Assembly: GCA_964443325.1 (NCBI GenBank)
Contig: CAYUCL010000044.1
Location: forward strand, 1-14,933
From: DAOUVR01 sp034430535
GTDB lineage: Bacteria; Chloroflexota; Dehalococcoidia; E44-bin15
Length of the DNA stretch: 14,933 nucleotides
Direction: 5' to 3'
Part shown: positions 7,947 to 14,677 of the stretch, piece after piece
Layout of the letters: every line of letters starts with the position of its first letter
Position numbering within the stretch: the stretch's first letter is position 1
Position numbers and translations under genes: made by a program
The notes under the pieces: generated by a model
Databases searched by the model: none
Seen by the model: the letters and a program-made list of their open reading frames with translations, nothing else
What the model was told of the DNA's origin: nothing

Positions 7947-9179
7947 TTACGCCCGCGTTACGAAGTCTTCGATGAGGCGTGCCGCTTCAGAAGCGCCACC
8001 ATAAGCCCGCATCTTTTCGCCGAGCCTCTTGGCATTCTCGGTGAAAGAGGGGTCGGAGAGCACCTTTCTAACCTTGGCTCGCAGTTCTTCCACCGGCACC
8101 TCCCTCTCCCCTGAAGCGCCCATAACCGGCAGGACAAAGTCTCCCGCCCCCGCAGCAGCAATCCGCCGTGCATTGCTTTCACGCTCGGTATAGGTGGGTA
8201 TGATGACGGCCGGGGTGCCGGTATAAGGACCGGTAAAGCACGTGCCCTGCCCCCCATGGTGGATGAGCAGGTCTGCCCTTTCTGCCAGTGCCATGCCGGG
8301 AAGATGAGGCTCGTAGTGGAAGTTTGCCGGCAGGGAAGAGAACTCCTCTGGCAAGGCGTGATATCCGGTGGTCAGGACAACCTGAACATCTTCATCCGCC
8401 AGCGCCTCTATGCAAGCATGCAGAACGACGATGGAATCAGCCCAGGAGATGAGCGGCCCGTAGCTGGGATTCCCGCTGTACACCCAAACGACCGGCTTCT
8501 CATAGCTCAGAGCGTTGACCCAGTCTGGCAACTTCGCCCCTGGCTTCTGCCATAGGATTGGGCCGATGTAGGTGACATCGGCCTTTTCGGGAAGGGGATC
8601 GGTCTCTGGCATTCCAACAACCAGGGTCAAATCACCAACATGGAGCTCTCCTGTGTTGCTGATAGGCTTAAGGCCATATTCGGCAAGCACCTTGTTCACC
8701 GCCGGGACAGGGGTGGGCACATCTGCCGGTGGTTCCCTCCACCAGATGAAACCGCGGCTGTCGGGGTGCATATCGGCCTGAATTACACTCACCAACGGCT
8801 TACCGAGCACCCTGGCGGCAATGCAAGCAGACAGGTTCCACGAGTCCACGATAACATCTGCGCCGAAGTCGGTCGCCAGCTCCATGAAGGCTTCGCAGCA
8901 GCCCCGCACCCAGTTCTCATCCATGTTCCCGGTGAGGGCGGAGAAATGGTCCACGTTCCACACCTCGGTGGTGTTTGGCGGCCAAATTGTCGGTATGAAC
9001 TTCAGGTTGGGTGTGAGGTTGTCAAACCCTGCCTCCTCGATAAGCTGGCTGGGTACCGTTGCCGTACTGCAGAAGGCGATCTCATGCCCCCGTTCTGCCA
9101 GTTCCCTGGCGATGGGCACAGTGCGCGTAGGCAGGCCGAGATCGTTGGAGAATAGCGTGGTAAAAAGGAACTTCTTCAT
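7947..9179 (-). CDS. GT1-type glycosyltransferase (UGT/MGT-like, GT-B fold)
   Basis: A 410-aa cytoplasmic enzyme predicted to move a sugar from a nucleotide donor to a small lipophilic acceptor. The N-terminal Rossmann domain has the pattern of acceptor-binding domains (FLFTTLFSNDLGLPTRTVP, then IARELAERGHEIAFCS). The C-terminal donor domain starts near residue 225 (KPVVWVYSGNPSYG) and carries the core motif IHHGGQGT at 306-313, followed by GTPAVIIPTYTERESNARRI, the usual tail of the donor-binding signature. The length is normal for bacterial macrolide- or sterol-type GT1 enzymes. The start ATG 9179 has AAAGGAG 7 bases upstream. The neighbouring exporter on the opposite strand hints at a shared small-molecule role, but this is inference. 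Confidence 0.9.
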   Translation of the reverse strand: MKKFLFTTLFSNDLGLPTRTVPIARELAERGHEIAFCSTATVPSQLIEEAGFDNLTPNLKFIPTIWPPNTTEVWNVDHFSALTGNMDENWVRGCCEAFMELATDFGADVIVDSWNLSACIAARVLGKPLVSVIQADMHPDSRGFIWWREPPADVPTPVPAVNKVLAEYGLKPISNTGELHVGDLTLVVGMPETDPLPEKADVTYIGPILWQKPGAKLPDWVNALSYEKPVVWVYSGNPSYGPLISWADSIVVLHACIEALADEDVQVVLTTGYHALPEEFSSLPANFHYEPHLPGMALAERADLLIHHGGQGTCFTGPYTGTPAVIIPTYTERESNARRIAAAGAGDFVLPVMGASGEREVPVEELRAKVRKVLSDPSFTENAKRLGEKMRAYGGASEAARLIEDFVTRA

Positions 9180-9207
9180 CTACATTCTCCTTTCAGTGGC
9201 ATGCTGG

Positions 9208-9237
9208 TATATATTTGGTAAACGAAGTATATATCAA
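9208..9237 (-). promoter_or_regulatory. promoter candidate for the glycosyltransferase gene
   Basis: On the minus strand TTGATA (9232-9237) is followed by an 18-base spacer and TATATA (9208-9213), about 28 bases upstream of the ATG at 9179. An inverted repeat GAAGT-N8-ACTTC overlaps the -35 box and could be an operator. Both boxes deviate from consensus. Confidence 0.4.
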
Positions 9238-9297
9238 CTTCGCCCTGATTGGAATCCGTGTGGTGCGACCGGGTGTTGAGGGGTATCTTACTTGCTG

Positions 9298-9372
9298 TGG
9301 TGGGTCATCCTGGACTCGAACCAGGGACCTGTCGCCGCAGGAGACCGCTCTAAACTGCTAAGCTAATGGCAC
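9298..9372 (-). pseudogene. tRNA-Ile-like element 1, anticodon arm replaced
   Basis: Read on the minus strand this is a tRNA-Ile-like sequence: D arm TAGCTTAGCAGTTTAGAGC, T arm CCTGG-TTCGAGT-CCAGG and an encoded CCA end. The anticodon arm of the true tRNA-Ile is replaced by a segment two bases shorter with the hairpin GTCTCC-TGC-GGCGAC (9331-9345). The acceptor stem GTGCCAT/ATGACCC has two mismatches, so it is probably not a working tRNA. It is followed upstream by a GIY-YIG relic, the same arrangement as the intact pair at 14316-14618. Confidence 0.65.
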
Positions 9373-9515
9373 ACTTCCTAAAAACTCGCGGCCCTTATTG
9401 CTCTTAAGGAATAACTCCCTTCTCCTCGCCTCTATTCACTCCCTATAATCCTCTTGATACACCAACTCAAAGAGCCGTTTACTCCTTGTATATCTGCTCT
9501 TCCCAGAATTATGCC
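9373..9515 (-). pseudogene. GIY-YIG nuclease remnant (C-terminal part, nonsense mutation)
   Basis: This DNA matches the C-terminal half of the intact GIY-YIG gene at 14355-14618 almost base for base. In frame it reads HNSGKSRYTRS, then RLFELVYQEDYRE, then TGA where the intact gene has CGA (Arg), and then IEARRRELFLKSNKGREFL up to the tRNA-like element. The N-terminal half, including the GIY-YIG catalytic motif, is absent: similarity stops sharply near 9515. It is therefore a 5'-truncated, nonsense-bearing relic. The 234 bases from 9516 to 9749 between it and the next gene hold nothing I recognise. Confidence 0.8.
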
Positions 9516-9749
9516 CCTGCCCACTGGCAACTGCATGTTTTTACAAGCTGGCACACGGCCCTGATAGTCGGGGGCCAGCCTTGGTGCAGCCATATATCTT
9601 GTACCAGCGTTATGCCCGTGATACAATTAGCTGGCCTGCACCCCTGTGACTCAAGCCCCCGGTTCGGTATCACCGGCCTGACGCAGGGAACGCAGCGCGC
9701 GACGCCTAAAATTGCATCATAGGAAACCGCACAGGAGGAATCAACGAGC

Positions 9750-10367
9750 ATGAAACTCAACGAAATCAGGACCATCGTGTCCATACTAAACAAGGGAATC
9801 GGCTGGTCATGGCCTGCCTTTTTGTTGAAATGCCTTCAGAGGAAGAGGACGGTATTCGCCAACACCTCCTGGGCCACTGAAAAAGGCGAGGAGTCGCAAT
9901 TCGCCCAGCGGGTGTGTCTAAGCGTCGCAGTTTATCTCAATCTCATGGAGAGGCTGGGTAGAGAGAGGGCGCTGGAGATGATGAGAGATATACTGGTACC
10001 GATAGGCTCCCGTGAGCAACTACAGAACGTGAAATCGCTGAGCATTCAAGGCGACGATGATATGGACAGACTTCTGTCGTTCTACGATCTCATGGGCAGA
10101 GCAGGAATCGGCCGGTTCGTCGAGAGGACTATAGTGGAACAGAGCGACAACGTCCTCAGCTATGAAGTGAGGAACTGCCTCTTCAGCCGTCTGTACAATG
10201 AGACAGGGACCCCGGAGTTGACGCAGTTCTTCTGCGATGTGGACCGGGACTTCTTCCCCAAGGCCTTCCCTAACCTTGAGTTCCACAGGGGCGGCTCCTG
10301 GGAGAACACCGTTGCCTACGGCAAGGACCACTGCACGTTCATCTTCGAGAAGAAGGCGAATGGGTAA
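9750..10367 (+). CDS. L-2-amino-thiazoline-4-carboxylate hydrolase-like protein
   Basis: A 205-aa protein with the architecture of the ATC-hydrolase-like family, named for an enzyme that opens L-2-amino-thiazoline-4-carboxylate in a cysteine-forming pathway. The C-terminal block fits best: a Cys-Asp-x-D-x-D-F-F segment (C162-D163, CDVDRDFFPKAFPNLEF) followed by a GKDHCTFIF ending (C195). The N-terminal 40 residues are basic and amphipathic (WSWPAFLLKCLQRKR). Family members are widespread in anaerobes and many surely have other substrates, so the reaction is not certain. The start ATG 9750 follows AGGAGG at 9732-9737 with a rather long spacer. It is flanked on both sides by tRNA-Ile-like elements and appears monocistronic. 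Confidence 0.6.
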   Translation: MKLNEIRTIVSILNKGIGWSWPAFLLKCLQRKRTVFANTSWATEKGEESQFAQRVCLSVAVYLNLMERLGRERALEMMRDILVPIGSREQLQNVKSLSIQGDDDMDRLLSFYDLMGRAGIGRFVERTIVEQSDNVLSYEVRNCLFSRLYNETGTPELTQFFCDVDRDFFPKAFPNLEFHRGGSWENTVAYGKDHCTFIFEKKANG

Positions 10368-10381
10368 TCTCCCAGGGGCGC

Positions 10382-10456
10382 TGGTGGGCTAGCCTGTACT
10401 CGAACCAGGGACCTGTCGCCTGATGAGACCGCTCTAAACTGCTGAGCTAATATCCC
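10382..10456 (-). pseudogene. tRNA-Ile-like element 2, anticodon arm replaced
   Basis: A minus-strand tRNA-like sequence with the D arm GCTCAGCAGTTTAGAGC, a T arm with one mismatch (CCTGG/ACAGG) and an encoded CCA. The anticodon region is the short hairpin GTCTCA-TCA-GGCGAC (10415-10429) instead of the Ile arm. The acceptor stem GGGATAT/CTAGCCC has two mismatches. It shares the 5' flank CGCTTAGAGGTATA with element 3 but has no nuclease relic. It lies between the ATC-hydrolase-like gene and the lipoprotein hydrolase gene. Confidence 0.6.
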
Positions 10457-10581
10457 GCTTAGAGGTATATCAGGAAGCTTTGTTAATGAATCGCACGAGA
10501 ACGGGGCTGAGACTCCTCACTGCAATTACCCTTTCGGGGCCCCTGATCTTCGCTGCCTGCGGCAACGCTGAGGAGTGTTTG

Positions 10582-11544
10582 ATGAAAATAGGAAAGATTG
10601 TCCTCATTACTTTATTTGCCTTGGTCCTATTGACTGCTGGTGCATGTGGGGGAGGTGGAGCAGCGCCCACACCCACACCTACTGCCACCCCAACATCAAC
10701 GCCCATGGCAGGAGATGGCAGCCCAGGTCTTACATCGCACTTCACTGAGTTGGAGGGCCTCGCTTGGCATTATGTGGAGGGTGGTGATGGCCAGCCGATA
10801 GTCTTCATCCACGGCCTGCCCGAATCTTGGTACTCATGGCACTATCAGCTTGAATACATGGCAGCTGACTATCGAGTTATCGCCATCGACCTGAAAGGCT
10901 ACGGGCAATCCGATAAAGCGGACGGTGATTACAGCATACCTAATGTCGCCGAAGAGGTCGTGGCACTCTTGGATTACATTGGATTAGGACAATTCAACTT
11001 GGTCACGCATGATTGGGGGACGGTGGTCGGAGATTATATTGCCGCTAGCCATCCCCACCGCATCATGCGTTACGTGCGGATGCAGGCCCCGCTTCTGCGG
11101 ATAGACCCAGCTAACCACCCCCAGTTTGCCATATTCCGTGACCAGGAACTTGCAACCCAGATAATGAGCAATACCAATGAGTTTGTCCGGTCTGTTTATA
11201 ATTCACGCACTGTGCAGCCGATTCTGGAAGAGGACATGGCACGCATTATTGAAGAGTTCAGTCGCGAAGGTGTGGCGGAATCCGTACCACGCTACTTCCG
11301 TGACTACAGCGATATTGGCGAAGAGATGTCTGAAGAGCGAGCCGCGCTTTTTGCTGCGATGGATTTCCCTGTTTTACTCTTGCAAGCGGATAGCGACCCA
11401 GCTCAACCTCAGTGGTACTTCGAAGGCGCAACCGACTTGTTTCCCAATGCCGAACTGCAATGGGTCGAGAACTCAGGCCACTTTTCGGAGCTTGAACAAC
11501 CAGAAGCTGTGAATTGGGCAATCCACGACTTTCTTAAGCAATAG
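10582..11544 (+). CDS. lipoprotein alpha/beta hydrolase, epoxide hydrolase-like
   Basis: A 320-aa protein with ATG at 10582 chosen because AGGAG lies at 10571-10575 with a 6-base spacer. It has a lipoprotein signal peptide: a hydrophobic stretch ending in LTAGAC (Cys22 of the mature numbering site), then a Gly/Pro/Thr-rich linker (TPTPTATPTSTP), so it should be anchored outside the membrane. The enzyme domain has H-G-L-P-E-S-W (77-83), the nucleophile D144 in the motif THDWG, and catalytic H300 in NSGHF; D270 or D272 is the likely charge-relay acid. HGxPESWYSW plus an Asp nucleophile followed by Trp-Gly is typical of epoxide hydrolases and haloalkane or fluoroacetate dehalogenases. The 'HGLPESWYSW' form favours an epoxide hydrolase-like enzyme. 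The frame extends upstream to 10480 with a second signal-like segment. Confidence 0.85.
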   Translation: MKIGKIVLITLFALVLLTAGACGGGGAAPTPTPTATPTSTPMAGDGSPGLTSHFTELEGLAWHYVEGGDGQPIVFIHGLPESWYSWHYQLEYMAADYRVIAIDLKGYGQSDKADGDYSIPNVAEEVVALLDYIGLGQFNLVTHDWGTVVGDYIAASHPHRIMRYVRMQAPLLRIDPANHPQFAIFRDQELATQIMSNTNEFVRSVYNSRTVQPILEEDMARIIEEFSREGVAESVPRYFRDYSDIGEEMSEERAALFAAMDFPVLLLQADSDPAQPQWYFEGATDLFPNAELQWVENSGHFSELEQPEAVNWAIHDFLKQ

Positions 11545-11627
11545 GGGAAAGGGGCAAGCAGAACCAACTGGCCACGGCCATCACATTGGTTCGATAAGGC
11601 CAACCATGTCCCCGCAACAAAGCAGTG

Positions 11628-11750
11628 CTATCTTCTGCCCCTAAAATGAGCGGCTAACCTATCAACTCCAGGAGCAACAAACCCAACTGCTAGTACGATT
11701 ATGAAGAGTTCATAGGGCTTCGAGTTGCCGACCATGGCAAAGCTATGCAT
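11628..11750 (-). CDS. possible 40-aa single-TM small protein
   Basis: A short minus-strand frame from ATG 11750 (or ATG 11735) to TAG 11628-11630. It contains one hydrophobic helix (YELFIIVLAVGFVAPG) and ends in a basic tail (HFRGRR), a positive-inside pattern. No ribosome site is evident. It lies in the 256-base gap between the hydrolase gene and tRNA-like element 3, which holds nothing else I can name. Chance is a real alternative. Confidence 0.2.
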   Translation of the reverse strand: MHSFAMVGNSKPYELFIIVLAVGFVAPGVDRLAAHFRGRR

Positions 11751-11800
11751 ACGGAAAATGGTAAGACTTCTGAACGGGAAGTTCTATCTATTGAATAAAG

Positions 11801-11875
11801 CGGTGGGCTATCCTGGACTCGAACCAGGGACCTGTCGCCTTAGGAGACCGCTCTAACCTGCTGAGCTAGTAGCCC
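11801..11875 (-). pseudogene. tRNA-Ile-like element 3, anticodon arm replaced
   Basis: This is the best-preserved of the altered copies. The acceptor stem GGGCTAC/ATAGCCC pairs at six of seven positions, and the D arm (GCTC/GAGC) and T arm (CCTGG/CCAGG with TTCGAGT) are perfect. The anticodon domain is two bases shorter than in the true tRNA-Ile and forms GTCTCC-TAA-GGCGAC (11834-11848), with no normal seven-base loop and no T33. The 3' end reads CCG rather than CCA. A tRNA-finding program might call it, but decoding seems unlikely. Confidence 0.6.
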
Positions 11876-11942
11876 GCTTAGAGGTATAGAACCGCGAAGT
11901 GCCCTTATCGTGGAATTGCTACCTCCGAAGCGCTTGAGCGGA

Positions 11943-13220
11943 CTACGCGCTCGAGTCTACCACGCGTCCGACAAACAGAATGGCACCGGTCTCAACGTCG
12001 CGGATGAGAAAGATGAAAGGATGATCAACCGTGACCTCGACTGGCTCCTCTGGAGCCGCAGTCAACCTCATCACCACCGCGGTGGCGGCGGCAGCTTCCG
12101 TGCCGGCCTCATCGACAGAGACAAATGCCTTGTGCAGCACCTCTGCAATCGCCAAATCGCGGTTACCAGTCATGCCCGAGAAGTCCGCTGCGGCTGAGAA
12201 TGCAATGGGCATGCCCATCGCCGCCAGGGTCTCGGCCAGGCTGAACTCCGACTCGAATTCGAATGTCGGCATGGTCAGAGCGACCTCCCTGTACTCCACA
12301 TCCTGCACCATGCCGCTTACGCCGGCAGCATCCAGCGAGTCTTCAAACTCCTCAAACCGATCCGTCTCGGGAATGAAAATGACCATCGACAGTTGGTCGC
12401 CATCGTACGGCAGTTCCACCACCTGATACCCGTCTCCCTCTGCGTAGCCCAGGGACTCAGTCTGCATCATCATCGGCACAGTCACCTCAGTACCGTCAAG
12501 CAGATGGAAAGTGCCATCACCGGTCAATTCCTCGTTGAAGGGATTGAGCCACGCTGCATTGAAGTAGATGGCGTTGGTGAGGACGAGCCGCGTCAGGGCA
12601 TCGATGACACCTTGTGGAATCAGGTCCTTTATCCTGCCTTCCGTCTGGTCGCTGACCCAGTCGTTAATGGTGATGCGGGACTCCTCCGGGTAGTTTATGA
12701 AATCGAGTAGCCTCAGCCCTGCCCCGTAGTTCTCCGCCAGGACATCGAGGAATTCAGCAAGGAACTCGAAGTCCTTTTGTCCCCAAATCGCATTGACGAT
12801 GTTCAGCCGGAACCCCTTTTCGTCTTTCCCCGCAGCACCCTCGCCGCGACTGGCGAGTTCCAGGTCTAGGCCGTTGAATGCGGGGTGTAACCGATCTTGG
12901 GGCAATGTGAATTGGAGGGTATCTGCCATCTGCTCTTCGGTTTCACCGCGAGCGCCGGCGTAGGTCATGGCCAGCGCGAGGGAGATGCTGTAAGGAGAAT
13001 AGAACAGGTTTCCTTCCTGGTCACTGAGGGCTTGATACAGATCGAAAGCAAACGCACTGTTTCCGTCAACCAGAGCCGTAAGATTCGAGGTGCTGATATC
13101 GGGTGAAGTCTCCCGGGGCTTATCCGATAGTGCCATACTTATCTGCGTCCCTTCCGCACAACAACCTACCACGCTCAGCAGTAGTAGCACGGCCAACAAA
13201 CTCAAGAATATCCTTTTCAT
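11943..13220 (-). CDS. serpin (serine protease inhibitor), lipoprotein
   Basis: A 425-aa serpin with a lipoprotein signal peptide: MKRIFLSLLAVLLLLSVVGC, lipobox VVGC with Cys20. It should be tethered outside the membrane. The serpin core is complete: NLFYSPYSISLALAMTYAGARGET (71-94), the strand NAIYFNAAW (217-225), and the C-terminal HPFIFLIRD...GAILFVGRV (400-420). The hinge of the reactive centre loop reads EAGTEAAAAT (371-380), with small residues at P12-P9, the pattern of inhibitory serpins. Counting from the hinge places P1 near Thr387 in the segment MRLTAAP, but the loop is about three residues longer than in alpha-1-antitrypsin, so the scissile bond is uncertain. The start ATG 13220 has AGGAGGT 7 bases upstream. 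Confidence 0.95.
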   Translation of the reverse strand: MKRIFLSLLAVLLLLSVVGCCAEGTQISMALSDKPRETSPDISTSNLTALVDGNSAFAFDLYQALSDQEGNLFYSPYSISLALAMTYAGARGETEEQMADTLQFTLPQDRLHPAFNGLDLELASRGEGAAGKDEKGFRLNIVNAIWGQKDFEFLAEFLDVLAENYGAGLRLLDFINYPEESRITINDWVSDQTEGRIKDLIPQGVIDALTRLVLTNAIYFNAAWLNPFNEELTGDGTFHLLDGTEVTVPMMMQTESLGYAEGDGYQVVELPYDGDQLSMVIFIPETDRFEEFEDSLDAAGVSGMVQDVEYREVALTMPTFEFESEFSLAETLAAMGMPIAFSAAADFSGMTGNRDLAIAEVLHKAFVSVDEAGTEAAAATAVVMRLTAAPEEPVEVTVDHPFIFLIRDVETGAILFVGRVVDSSA

Positions 13221-13369
13221 GGCAGCTACCTCCTATTAGTAGGATCGGTGGAAGTCACATGTTCCCTACTCTATAAGTAAAGACGTATCCAGACCCATAA
13301 AAGTTCCCTTATGTGCTGTATCTAGCCTCGCTTCCTAATAGCGTTTCTCCAGTGTGTGAAGATGCTGAT

Positions 13370-13657
13370 TCACGCGGTTATGGCGGTACTACTACCACGA
13401 CCATTTCCCTCAGAGATAGACTGACTATCTGCGTTCTTTGCCTCGGGACATCTTATACCAATCTTACCTCTTTCTCCATTGAACGGTTCATTTGGACTTT
13501 GCTCTTGAACCATACCCTTGAGCTCTTCACTCGAGATTCCCCCTGAGTTGTACTGTTCTTGTATGGTTGCCTTGTGTGACAGCCAAAGAGCGATCAGATC
13601 TTGACCACTGGACTTCCTTGCGTAGTGCTGACTATAATGCCAGAGAGCTTCGCCTGC
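13370..13657 (-). pseudogene. startless coding-like fragment, 95 codons
   Basis: The minus strand is open for 95 codons from 13657 down to TGA at 13370-13372. The product is strongly protein-like and hydrophilic, for example LWHYSQHYARKSSGQD followed by LIALWLSHKATIQEQY and SSEELKGMVQEQ. The frame is closed upstream by TGA at 13658-13660, and its only ATG is internal (codon 49), with GTG and TTG starts absent. It therefore looks like the 3' remainder of a lost gene. I do not recognise the family. The rest of the 13221-13673 gap shows only the promoter candidate upstream of the next gene. Confidence 0.25.
13609..13638 (+). promoter_or_regulatory. promoter candidate for the 82-aa gene
   Basis: A perfect -10 box TATAAT (13633-13638) has TGGACT (13609-13614) 18 bases upstream as a four-of-six -35 box. 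Transcription would start about 30 bases before the ATG at 13674, leaving a short leader that holds the strong ribosome site AGGAGGT. Confidence 0.4.
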
Positions 13658-13673
13658 TCAATAGGAGGTAGCA

Positions 13674-13922
13674 ATGGATAAGTCAGTTGTATTATCTGTG
13701 GGTGATGGTCTTAGCTTGGGCCTATTCAAAGGCCATATTGTCTACGCGGGTATGCCGTCTGACGGCGTTTATTCCATCGTGCAGAGAAAACAGCAATTTC
13801 CGTATCTGGGATTTGCCTGGAATCTCTTTTACCCATCGGGGAAGAGTGAACTAACGATAGACGGCGTCAATATCTATGTAGAGAACGTTACTCCCGATGA
13901 AATTAGATTGCTGATACGATAA
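13674..13922 (+). CDS. hypothetical protein, 82 aa, beta-rich
   Basis: A small gene with a near-perfect ribosome site (AGGAGGT at 13663-13669, ATG at 13674), which makes it likely to be real. The product has alternating hydrophobic residues suggesting a small beta-sheet protein (SVVLSVGDGLSLG, then HIVYAGMP and LTIDGVNIYVENV) and ends in a short helix (TPDEIRLLIR). No signal peptide, Cys pair or catalytic motif is seen. The bases around the ribosome site (AATAGGAGGTAGC) match those before the serpin gene. The family is not recognised. Confidence 0.65.
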   Translation: MDKSVVLSVGDGLSLGLFKGHIVYAGMPSDGVYSIVQRKQQFPYLGFAWNLFYPSGKSELTIDGVNIYVENVTPDEIRLLIR

Positions 13923-14012
13923 GGCATAGACTACTGAATATGTGAGCCCAAAGCGAACTAGACTTTCGTTGGCCCCTCATAAGAACCTCAGGCTGAAAGG
14001 TAGAACGAGCGG

Positions 14013-14297
14013 ATGGTTATTGTGATTCTTGCAGCAACTCTAGCCATATTAATAGCACTAGGAGTACTCGTCGCGTTGATCGCTTGGAAGAAGAAAAATG
14101 AAGGGAAATTCGTAGAACCGAATTATCATGCCTTCTTTGTAATGGGAATTGCCTGGGTTCCCGTGGGTATTGTCTCCACAATTGTCTTCTTTTTATTAGA
14201 CATACCATTCATTATTGGTATGCCACTTCTTGCCATGGGGATAATATATCTTACAATTGGCTTGGCCAATCGAGATAAATGGAAGAAAAACAGGTAG
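14013..14297 (+). CDS. small integral membrane protein, 94 aa, 3 TM
   Basis: A 94-aa protein with three hydrophobic segments at about 2-24, 42-62 and 67-86, linked by a charged loop (AWKKKNEGKFVEPNYH) and closed by a basic tail (NRDKWKKNR). This fits a small inner-membrane protein. The ATG at 14013 has AAAGG about 12 bases upstream, a weak and distant ribosome site. It lies about 90 bases after the 82-aa gene on the same strand and could share its transcript. Its end is 17 bases from the 3' end of the convergent tRNA-Ile. No named family is recognised. Confidence 0.6.
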   Translation: MVIVILAATLAILIALGVLVALIAWKKKNEGKFVEPNYHAFFVMGIAWVPVGIVSTIVFFLLDIPFIIGMPLLAMGIIYLTIGLANRDKWKKNR

Positions 14298-14313
14298 TGT
14301 ATGAGGAATCGCG

Positions 14314-14390
14314 TGGTGGGCCATCCTGGACTCGAACCAGGGACCTCAGTCTTATCAGGACTGCGCTCTAACCTGCTGAGCTAATGGCCC
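14314..14390 (-). tRNA. tRNA-Ile (GAU)
   Basis: A complete minus-strand tRNA of 77 bases including the encoded CCA. All arms pair: acceptor GGGCCAT/ATGGCCC, D arm GCTC/GAGC, anticodon stem CAGTC/GACTG with loop CTGATAA (anticodon GAT), and T arm CCTGG/CCAGG with TTCGAGT. The discriminator is A. It is the only copy in the window with a normal anticodon arm. The 3' end of the GIY-YIG gene overlaps its first 36 bases. Confidence 0.93.
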
Positions 14391-14630
14391 ACTTCTTAAA
14401 AAATCGCGTCCCTTACCGCTCTTAAGGAATAACTCCCTTCTCCTCGCCTCTATTCGCTCCTCATAATCCTCTTGATACACCAACTCAAAGGGCCGCGTAC
14501 TCCTTGTATACCTACTCTTCCCAGAATTATGCTCCGCTACTCGCCTCTCCAAGTTATTCGTCGAACCAATATAAAGGCGCCCATTCTTTAGGCTTTGAAG
14601 TACATAAACGTACCACATATCAAACCCATC
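14342..14630 (-). mobile_element. putative 289-bp GIY-YIG element inserted in a tRNA-Ile-like gene
   Basis: Both flanks end in AGGTC of the tRNA variable loop: the upstream partial tRNA copy stops at 14631 and the downstream intact tRNA has AGGTC at 14342-14346. The segment between carries the GIY-YIG ORF plus the first two thirds of tRNA-Ile. Removing it would join the upstream 5' part directly to the T arm, giving exactly the structure seen in tRNA-like elements 1-3. The boundaries are inferred from comparing the copies within this window. Confidence 0.45.
14355..14618 (-). CDS. GIY-YIG nuclease, 3' end embedded in tRNA-Ile
   Basis: An 87-aa single-domain GIY-YIG endonuclease of the small COG2827-like type. 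The signature is split as YVY (3-5) and YIG (16-18) within MWYVYVLQSLKNGRLYIGS. It is followed by NNLERRVAEHNSGKS (catalytic Arg region) and EARRRELFLKSGKGRDFL, with a likely metal-binding Glu at 62. The domain ends near residue 74. The tail GPLAQQVRAQS is simply a translation of the tRNA-Ile 5' half, and the TGA stop uses T33, G34 and A35 of the anticodon loop. The ATG at 14618 has no good ribosome site. It is preceded by a partial tRNA-Ile copy. A role in spreading into tRNA genes is inferred from this layout, not shown. Confidence 0.85.
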   Translation of the reverse strand: MWYVYVLQSLKNGRLYIGSTNNLERRVAEHNSGKSRYTRSTRPFELVYQEDYEERIEARRRELFLKSGKGRDFLRSGPLAQQVRAQS

Positions 14631-14677
14631 GACCTGTCGCCTCAGGCGACCGCTCTAACCTGCTGAGCTAATGGCCC
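14631..14677 (-). pseudogene. partial tRNA-Ile-like copy (5' two thirds), anticodon arm replaced
   Basis: The first 26 bases (acceptor 5' strand and D arm) are identical to the intact tRNA-Ile. The anticodon arm is the perfect hairpin GTCGCC-TGA-GGCGAC (14636-14650), followed by AGGTC, after which tRNA similarity stops and the GIY-YIG leader begins. The T arm and 3' acceptor strand are missing. Confidence 0.75.

Noticed and set aside
9432..9626. 64-aa minus-strand ORF over the GIY-YIG remnant
   Set aside because: It reads the remnant in the wrong frame; the homologous frame is interrupted by TGA.
13313..13546. 77-aa plus-strand ORF
   Set aside because: Ser/Thr/Leu-rich shadow of the more protein-like minus-strand frame; no ribosome site.
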